Shown here: positions 12,601-21,600 of the stretch, one piece after another
How the letters are laid out: every line of letters begins with the position of its first letter
Position numbering within the stretch: position 1 is the stretch's first letter
From: Branchinecta lynchi
Lineage: Eukaryota; Arthropoda; Branchiopoda; Anostraca; Branchinectidae
DNA: 64,000 nucleotides
Reading direction: 5' to 3'
Assembly (NCBI GenBank): GCA_023053575.1
Contig: JAKZAP010000014.1
Span: 8,742,001 to 8,806,000 of the forward strand
The notes under the pieces: model-generated
Database searches by the model: none
Seen by the model: the letters and a program-made list of their open reading frames with translations, nothing else
Told to the model about the DNA's origin: nothing
Program-made: the position numbers and the translations under genes

Positions 12601-15600
12601 TTATTGTCTAGGGTTTTTATTCTGTTTGATCATTTTTTGACTATTGCTTTATTATGTACAACCGCCTTATTAAATGTTTTGTAATTATGATGTACCTGAC
12701 GAAAACGACAAGTTCGGCAATCCAATGCTGTGAAAGTCTCGTTTTACAATAAAGTATCAGTATCAGTATCACTAAACATAGTTTGCGACGTTACTTTTAG
12801 CAAAAAATAGCATTTAAAAGGTCATAATCCAAAAACCCTGCAACGTCTGTAAATTCTGCAACTGCGCCGATTGAATCGAATTTTATTTCTCAAAAGTAGA
12901 TATCACTCCATCACCCTAACGTTTTTTCATAAAAAACACTAAAAAAGGACTAACTTATCGGTTATTATACAACTCAACAAATGCTGGAACAAAGTCCTTC
13001 TACAAGTTCTATATCTTTCATGTCGAGGGGCCACAGGTGTTCCAATAAAACTGTTACTTTTAACAAATTTTGCGGTTTTGGCCGGTTTCCGGGCAAACTA
13101 TTCGTCCGGCTTGATGATCTTTTTGAATTTCGCTCGCTGGGGTCTAACACGCATAGGGGAATAAGGGGTAGTCGGGTAACAGAAAGGGTTTTTAATACCG
13201 AAATCGATGCTGTGAAGTGTAGAGTGTTATGAGGTATCTTACTTTTTTCCAGATCGTTTCTTTCTGGATCCACTGGACCAAATTGAAGAAGAAAACAAGA
13301 AACGAGCAGAGAAACTCAGGCCTGGCCTCGTCTGGGCCGAGAAGCTTACTGTAAGCCGCCAGTTTTTAATTCAATTAGTCCTGGTAACGTTAAAGTACCC
13401 CTCTTTCTTATTCTGCCTTCTTCATTATCTCTTATGGAAATATAAGCTTCTGAAATCCCCGCTTTTCGCCGTTCTTTCCTTTTGTACTCACGGAGTTTTA
13501 GCGCAATATCGGCCCAGCTGAATTTTGTCCTTCACGCAACGGGAACTGCGCCAAAAACTACGAGATCCGCCGCCAACTCTTATAACAGTCAATTGGGCAG
13601 TCAAAGTAATGTTTTCGTTTTCGAAGACGTGGTAAACTATCAAGTCTATCTTCTGTTTTATTCTTTTGTTCTGTTTGGTTATCCCACTTTTAAACCACGG
13701 CGCGTTCATTTTTGAAATATTTTGTGCCAGCCGCCGCTTCGGAGAGCGTGAAAACTGTTTATCGAAAAGCGCTACCAAGAGAATCTGTAATCTCGTGTGG
13801 AAAATAATCGTATTTTCGAAACCGATATTCGTGGGCCATTCACCGAGAAAAGATCATTTCTTGTAAGACTTGTGCTGTAAACAAGCACCACTTGTCAAAA
13901 TTATACCATAACCGGACGTCGAAGTTTCAGGTTCAAAATACAAACACTACCCTGTTGGAGGTTGGAGGGGGGGGGGGGGGGGAATAAACAATACATTCAC
14001 GAAAACTGGTGTAAAAAATATTTTGTATAAAGAGCATTAACATATCAGACTATATGCCTCGTCAACGTCAACTATGTTTTACAGTGTTTTGTTCATGTGT
14101 AGGTCTAGGTCCCCTCAGAAAGACAAGGGGGAGGGGGATCAGCTGCGGCTATGTCCCCTAAGTAATGCCCCTAATTGTGTATCCTGTATCAGTTGAAATT
14201 GCACCCGCTTGTATAAATGTCTTGAGACTTATGACAGTGTAGTGGGGAAAGCTCTGCTCCAGCGATTACCGATCTCAGACCATGTACGCTGTCCCCAAAT
14301 GTACACTGTAGCATTTCTCAATGCTGACTGACGCATGACTATTTATGGTGTTTTTAAACTATATGAAAACAATGTAGTCATGTTTATGTACATTGTTTTG
14401 TTTAGTGTTTTAATGTGTATTTTATTTTTTGTATTTTACGCATACTCCGCTGTTATACAAAAAGCGGGTCACAAATAAATAAATAAATAGCGGAGACTGT
14501 GCAACGTTATAAAAAAAAAGCCTAAAGTACTGAACACAAGGTAGCTTGTTGACGGATAAGTTTCCAAAAGAAGTGTGCCGAGGGACCTATCGAAACGACT
14601 GAAACGCAGATTCGCCGCTGTTTGAACCGTCACATAGCCTACTAGGTGCTTTTCGTTTTTTTTTGTTTTTTTTTTTAATATGGTGGTCAGTTCACTTTAC
14701 TTTATTTTTCCAAACTCTTCGTTAAAGGACCCCTCGCACTATTCACTCTTCAACTTACAGTATTTTAAAATATTTGAATACTTTAAAACTAGGCTCTGCT
14801 TTCAACAAATAGCCCACAGTTTTTGCTGTTTTAAGCCTTTTCCGAGACCCGTTGACTCTTAGCGAAAACAGGGAAACAATCTACAGAACCGGTTTTTCTG
14901 ATGGAAAACTTCACGCAGACAACCGACGGAGTGATACACATCGAAGGTAGCAAAAGACGGCTAGTGAGGAAATCAGCGTGTTAGAGGGGTTAGTATGTAC
15001 CGTACGAAATTGGGGTCTCCGGGTTTAGAAATATATGGAGTGACTAAGGAATTAGGTTGCATTAGTATTTTAGGTAAGTCAGGTCCTTTAAGGAAAATAA
15101 CATACGAAATGTCAGCATCGGCATGCGAGTACACACTACGTAGTGTGACATGCATCAAATTAGTTTCTTAAAATTTGTGAAAGGCTTATTGAATTTGTTT
15201 TCTGTTCCAGAAAAACCTAGAAAGATACCCGCTGCTACATACCCAAGTTGTACCCATGATCCCGTCTGAGAAGTGCCAGGCGTGTCGAGAAAGAGCCATG
15301 ACTCGCAAAGTGGAATTCAGAGGAGGGAACTACGAACCCCTGGTCCTGAGAGTGGAAGAAACGCCCAGTTCTGAAACCGTATGTACTTCTAAAAACACCT
15401 TGACTAGTGCTACACTGTCAGAAGTTTCATAACAGATAAACACAAGGATGCGCAGTTTCAAGAGACGACACTTGGGATGTAATCTTTTGTGATTTTGAAA
15501 ACATTATGCATGAAATGTTATGCATCACAAGCATTGCCGAAGAACCGAAAAATGTGGAAAAGGCATCTGCTAACTTGTCTTCACGACATCGGAAAATTCC

Positions 15601-18600
15601 GCAGATGCGTTTTCGGCTCTTCCGCAATGCTTGCGGTGCGTAACATTTCATGCAGAACGTTTTCAGAACAACAGATTGCGCATGCTTGTGTTTCTGTTAT
15701 GAAACTTCTGACAGTCAAGGAACGGGGTAGGGATACCTATGACATAGCAAAAGTTGTCCGTCTGTCCGTTCGTCCGTCTGTTAGCACGATAACTCTCGAA
15801 GGGGTTGAGATATTTTGATCAAACTTGGCATGAGGACTCTTTAGATCAAAGTACAGGTCAAGTTCGAAGATGGGCTATGTAGCTCTATATTTAGGGGTGG
15901 GGGAGGGGTTTGAAATTAAGGGGAACAAAAAATATTTTTTAAAAGCTAATGAAATAGTCGAATTAGGGGTAAGGAGACATGCTGAATCCGAATATGAAAT
16001 TTATTTTCTCGGCGGACAAATAGTTCACACGGAATCCGGTGAAAACCAGACAATTTGTGAAAAGTAAAACTTTAATATGAAGTTGATTCGAGGATCGATT
16101 GAGGGGCAAGGAAACATGCTGAGTCCGAATATGAAAATTATTGTCTCGCCGGACAATTAGTTCGGCCGGAATCCGGCCAAAACCGGAGAATTTGTTTAAA
16201 GTAAAAGTTTTATTTAAATTTGATAAGATGGTCGATTTGCGGGATAGTAGACATGCTGAATTCGAATATGAAAATCATTTATCACCGGACGTATAGATCG
16301 CTCGGAATCCGGCTGAAACCGGAAAATTTGTTAAAAGTAAAAGTTTAATCTGAAGTTGGTTAGAGGTTGGATGTAGCAGGTAAGGAGACATACTGAATTA
16401 GTTTTTGAGTTTTTTTTTTCGGACAAGTAGTTCCGGAATTCCGCCAAAACCGAAAAATTGGCAGAAGTAAAGCAGGAAGTTTCGATCTGCTTCGTCAAAA
16501 TAGATATGGCTTAAAATGGTAAACACACATGCTGAATCCATATCTGAACTTGGTGTTCTCATATGATTAGCTATTTGGCCTTAATCTGTTTCTAAATTTT
16601 AATAGTAAAAGTGTTCAAGGAGTCTGGCGAAGACTGGATCTGACGAAGACAAGACCCAATTGTCTGGACAAGTTTGAACTTTTGGGATTCCATCGAAACC
16701 TTTGGTCTTGTTATTAAAGAAAAAATTATGAACAAAATGAATGACGATCCCTACAAAGCCCCATGGCTGTGAAGGCTGGAGGGGGGCTCAGTTGAACTGA
16801 AAGAATGAATTTTACTTACAACCCATCAATTGATCTCAAGACGGAGTATCAACAAGGAGAAAGGAAAGGAAGGAACAAATATTCCTTGGCTTCGTTTCAC
16901 CTCCTCTGGCGGCATCGTTTGCCATTTTGAAAGTTTAAACGAATAAGGGTGAAACCCGCCAGTCTAGTTTCACATCATTTACTCACGTAAATAGGACTGA
17001 AAACTCGATAAAAGTGCGTTACTTCGTTTGCCCAGTATCCACTGATAACTGATTTCATCGAATGAACTTATTCTCTCTGGTTTGTGGTACCTCGGCCTGA
17101 TAGCCCTTCTACGCTTGAAAATACTTACCAACTAATACCGATTACCAATGAAGCCATCGCCGGAAAAAAAAATGAAAATTATTCCTTTCAAGACATCTCA
17201 AAGGACACCTGAACAATGAAACCATACTTGAACACACCACAGATAAGGCATTTACAGACATGGCCATGGAGAGCATTCTTCTCCTGAGCGTGAAGTTTTC
17301 AAAATAGGGATGTTCGTTTCTGGAGGTTTGCACATGCAGACTCCAAGACAAAAAGCGCAATTCATTCAAATCTTGTACAGCGCTTGCCGGATCGTATTGG
17401 AATTTCTTATAGATATACGTTTGGGCTTAACTGGTTAAAAAATATTCCAGAAGAAGGGTTCATTGGAGACATTTATTCATTTCTAAAATTGTTCGGTACT
17501 GAAATAAGGACAGATGCAAAATGGAGCAAAAATCATAGCTTGGAAACACTATTTCGTATTTGGATTGGGTTTTCTGCAGGCAATGTTAAAGCACAATGGA
17601 CACTTCTAATGCTTTACTTTGTATTAAATGCTTCACAAATAAACATTTCCGACTTCTTTTATAAGGCGCTACGAAAATCGGCCGTTTTCTTGTTATCCCT
17701 TGTCTTTACCTCTCTGGCATCTCGGCGATCCAAATCTTAGGAGCTGGGATATCGTGGCAGGAAATTCAAAAATTCCCAGCAATGCTTGATGTAAAAGGAT
17801 ATGTTTGATATGTCACCAAAGTCAAGCCGCAGATGCAGTTTACCTGATTGTTCTAGTATTATAAGTATACTAGAAAGAAAGTATTATAAGAAACATCACT
17901 TTTATCTTTGTCCAAGCGAGTAAACTCAGCATGTACTGTCCCAAAAAATTACGCTTTGAAATATCACAGAGAGGAAACTGTTGAAAAAGCTGCTGATTTA
18001 GGGGGTAAGCATTGTTCCTAGGTTGTTACAGAGTGGGATTGGGGTAGTTTGATGTGCCCATTGAACTTTAACGTAAGTCATACAGATAGGGATGATACTT
18101 GGTACTCTTCATTCAGGTGTCCTTTAATTCTTGCACCTTAACATCATTTTCCTGTTTTTACCAGGCTAATTTTCCCAGCTTAATATCTAAAACCCTGGAA
18201 ATGCAGGCCTTTGTTGAAATTAATTCTCCAATTCTGGGAGAATTTTGGGTTGTCGTGCAAGCAGCGCACACTCAGAACGTTATTGCTAGAGCCCCGGGTG
18301 AGAAAAACCAACAGAATCCCTTACATGAGTCGAAACATTTTATTAAACAGCAGATGTAAAAATAAACTGCCTTTTCAGTTAAACTTTAAGCCGAATGCAA
18401 CGGTGGCGTGAATAGCCAAAATGATATTATTTTCAAATACAAACTGTCCCAGAGAAGATCCATGGATGCCTGAGTCCATTTTCCATGCTGGTAATACTCT
18501 TTATGACTAACTCTCCTTGCCGATGTAAAATCGCCGTGTACCTAGCGGAAGAGCCAGAAGCGGTATCACCTCGAGTATCACAGCTGCTCCCAAAGATCGC

Positions 18601-21600
18601 CGTGATTGTTTGATGCAGGATTTGAGTTGTTGAGTTTGACTCGCTAGTGAGACGTTTTCTCGTTCTTCCTGAGGATCACTGGCGTCTTTTGGTCTTAGTC
18701 ATATAGAGTATTGCCCTAGCATGACGGCGAGATGTTCCAGCGTTAGATAACGTTTATTATAGTCTTATTTATAGCATTTTAATGCAGAAAGAACCCTGGA
18801 AAAAATACGCAACTATTCATAAAATTAAAATTTCATAAGTAAAAGGCGCTTAAGCAAACAAGGACTGATAGAAAAGATACTATGTGGGTTTAAAATAAAG
18901 GGATTGTCAATAAATGAACGTGCGGGAAACAAGACTGGAAGCGATGCCATAACTTCCTAAACGTCCGCGTTTCTTTCCGCTGGCTAACGACAAACGAAAC
19001 GTTCCAACGTCTCGCCTTGCTGATGAAGGGGCGTTCCAAGAAACCTCTCACTTGCATAGTTGCGTTTTTGCAGATACAGTGGTATGATGAACGAATCGTT
19101 ACAGCACTGCTCTCATTAGAAATGATCTTTTCACGATTAAAAAGTCAGGCATATTGTTTTTCAAAAACACCATTACTTTCCACGTGAAATTAGCGATTTT
19201 CTTGTTAGCGCTTGTCAACTCTATCCAGCCTGCCTGCTCTCCGACGCGGCGGCGGGACGCAAAATATTTGAAAACTGGATGCGTTGTGGTTAAAAAGTGG
19301 GAAAACCAAGCAAAAGCAAAGAAGTCCAAAACAGAAGATATACCTGATAGCCTACCATGTCTTCAAAATTAAAAACAATTTTTAAGCTTATAGTCCTTAT
19401 GCATGCCTGGCAAAACTCGGCTAGGTACTCGTAGGTATGAAACGAAACAATGGCGAAAGGAGGGGATTTCAGAAGCTTATATAATTCGGTAAGGGGGCTA
19501 GGAATACAATAAAACGCAGAATAAACAAGAAGGGTCCTTTAACATTTGTAACAATTCAGATCATATGTATTGACAAGAATATATTAAATATCGATAAAGC
19601 ATGTCAACTGTAAAGTGTAGGAACCCTCTAATAAATGTGGACTGTATCCCAGGGGGTGCTCACTCTGAAAATATTTGTACACCAATTGACCAATCGGTGA
19701 CCATGGAGCCTGTACAGTGATGCCCACCAAATTCCAAGGGGATCCCAAGGCTGTATGTCCCCTTGACTGTATCTTGTTTTTTTTTCTAGCCGGTGGGCGT
19801 CTGTTACCAGTGTATAGACGTATTTCTTGTCTATCACCGTCTGAAGCATCTTCGACTTCTTCTGTTCCGCACTTGTGATACGGCAGTTCAGAAACTTAAG
19901 GACGAAGAAAAGGCGAACAGCGAAATTCTGGAAAGTTTGCTGAACGATGTAGATTGGGTCCAAAAGGTAAGTTTTTGATAAGAAATCGCTCTAGCCTCTA
20001 CAGCTGACGAAGAACTGGGAATGCTCAGAGTGAGCAGATTTGGAAATAATATCTGCTGTGCACTTACAGCTGATGGTCGTTGCAGCACCAATTGCGTCTT
20101 GGAGTAAGGCAGTTCCAGGGCCCAACAGCTCTGTTTCCAGAAATGTATTTGCACTCGTCCTTGTGAAGCAGAATCTACAAAGTTTAATGTGTGTCCCCTA
20201 TGATGACGGATGCTGCGGAAGTTTGCAATATCACCTGTAATACCTTGATTCTTTTTCATACTGGACGGTTCGCAATCCTGCCGATCCACCCATCACCAAC
20301 GAGCCCTGAAACCCGACTATTCAAACACGGAAGGTTCTGGTAATAACTACACGTTTTACTAACCAGATACGGTTCTGAATAGTCGATTAAACGACGGGTC
20401 AAAAATAAATTACTTACTTATTACTTATACCACACGCAGATTGACACTCCAGTGGTGTGTGTATCGCTGTTCTTCTGTGTAGATTTAAGGTTCAAGTGAA
20501 AATAACAATAGCCCTATGTATTCAAAGTCAGCTTGGGCTAAAAAAAATATTTAATAGGCCTATGTCAATAAAAGTGTCAAATATGCTAATATTTCATAGT
20601 AAATGGTAACTCTAATTACCCACTGGACTGCAATAGGACTAGTGGATTGTTAAAAATAAAGTGGAAAAGATAAAGCGATACACTGTGCAGCTTCTTGCTG
20701 GATTACTTACTTGCCAGTAGCCTGCCAGTAGTCTTCGGTGAATTCAAGCATTTTGGGGGCAAGCATTTCACAAAGCCGTTTCAGTGTTAATCAAATCAAA
20801 TCACATCAAGTTTATTAATTAGCCATGATTATCCAAAAACGAAGAGCACTGGCACGTCAAAGATACACACACTTGGGTCACAATTTAAGTCAAGTCACTG
20901 TTAAAAGTTTTGCAAAAGTACGGGACGAATGAACGGTCATACCGAACACTGCAATTTGCAGGAGGGAGCTTTAACTTTTGCTTCCCCGAATTTGATCCTC
21001 GAGTGGGGCGTTTATTTTCAGCTGTTGGCTGGAAATCTGGCAGAATGTTGCGAAAGAGCTCCGACGACAGACAGGACCTCCCAAAAGCCATGAGAAGTTC
21101 ATGCCGTCTGTTTGATAAGGTAGCCAGGCCCAGTGACGCCAGACTCGCCTCGTATGAGACGTACTCGTGCACGAGGATGATCCGACATGCACGCTTTTGA
21201 GTGCGCTCAATTTTCGAATCCTGGGCTTTTGTTAGTCCGGCGTGCCAAACCTGGCATCCATATTCAAGGGCCGGACGAATGTATGTTTTATAGAGGTTAG
21301 TCAGAGTGTTGTGGGACAGCCCAAATCGTCTTAGCTGAGCAAATTGCTTGAGGAGAATGGCTCCCTTTTGGACCAGTTTAGAGGTTTGGGATTCCCAGCC
21401 AAGGTTGTTGTCGATTATGATCCCAAGAATTTGTGTGGTTTCAACTGCTTTAAGGTCTGCCTTAGAATCAATTGGTTCCGGATCGTGCTTTGTGAAGTTG
21501 ACACGGAGGACGACACTCTTTTCAGTGTTGATCTGAAGTTAGGTTGTATTGGTCTTGTTTTGCCAAGCCAAGAACCCCGCTTGAGCTGTAGCCCACCCGA

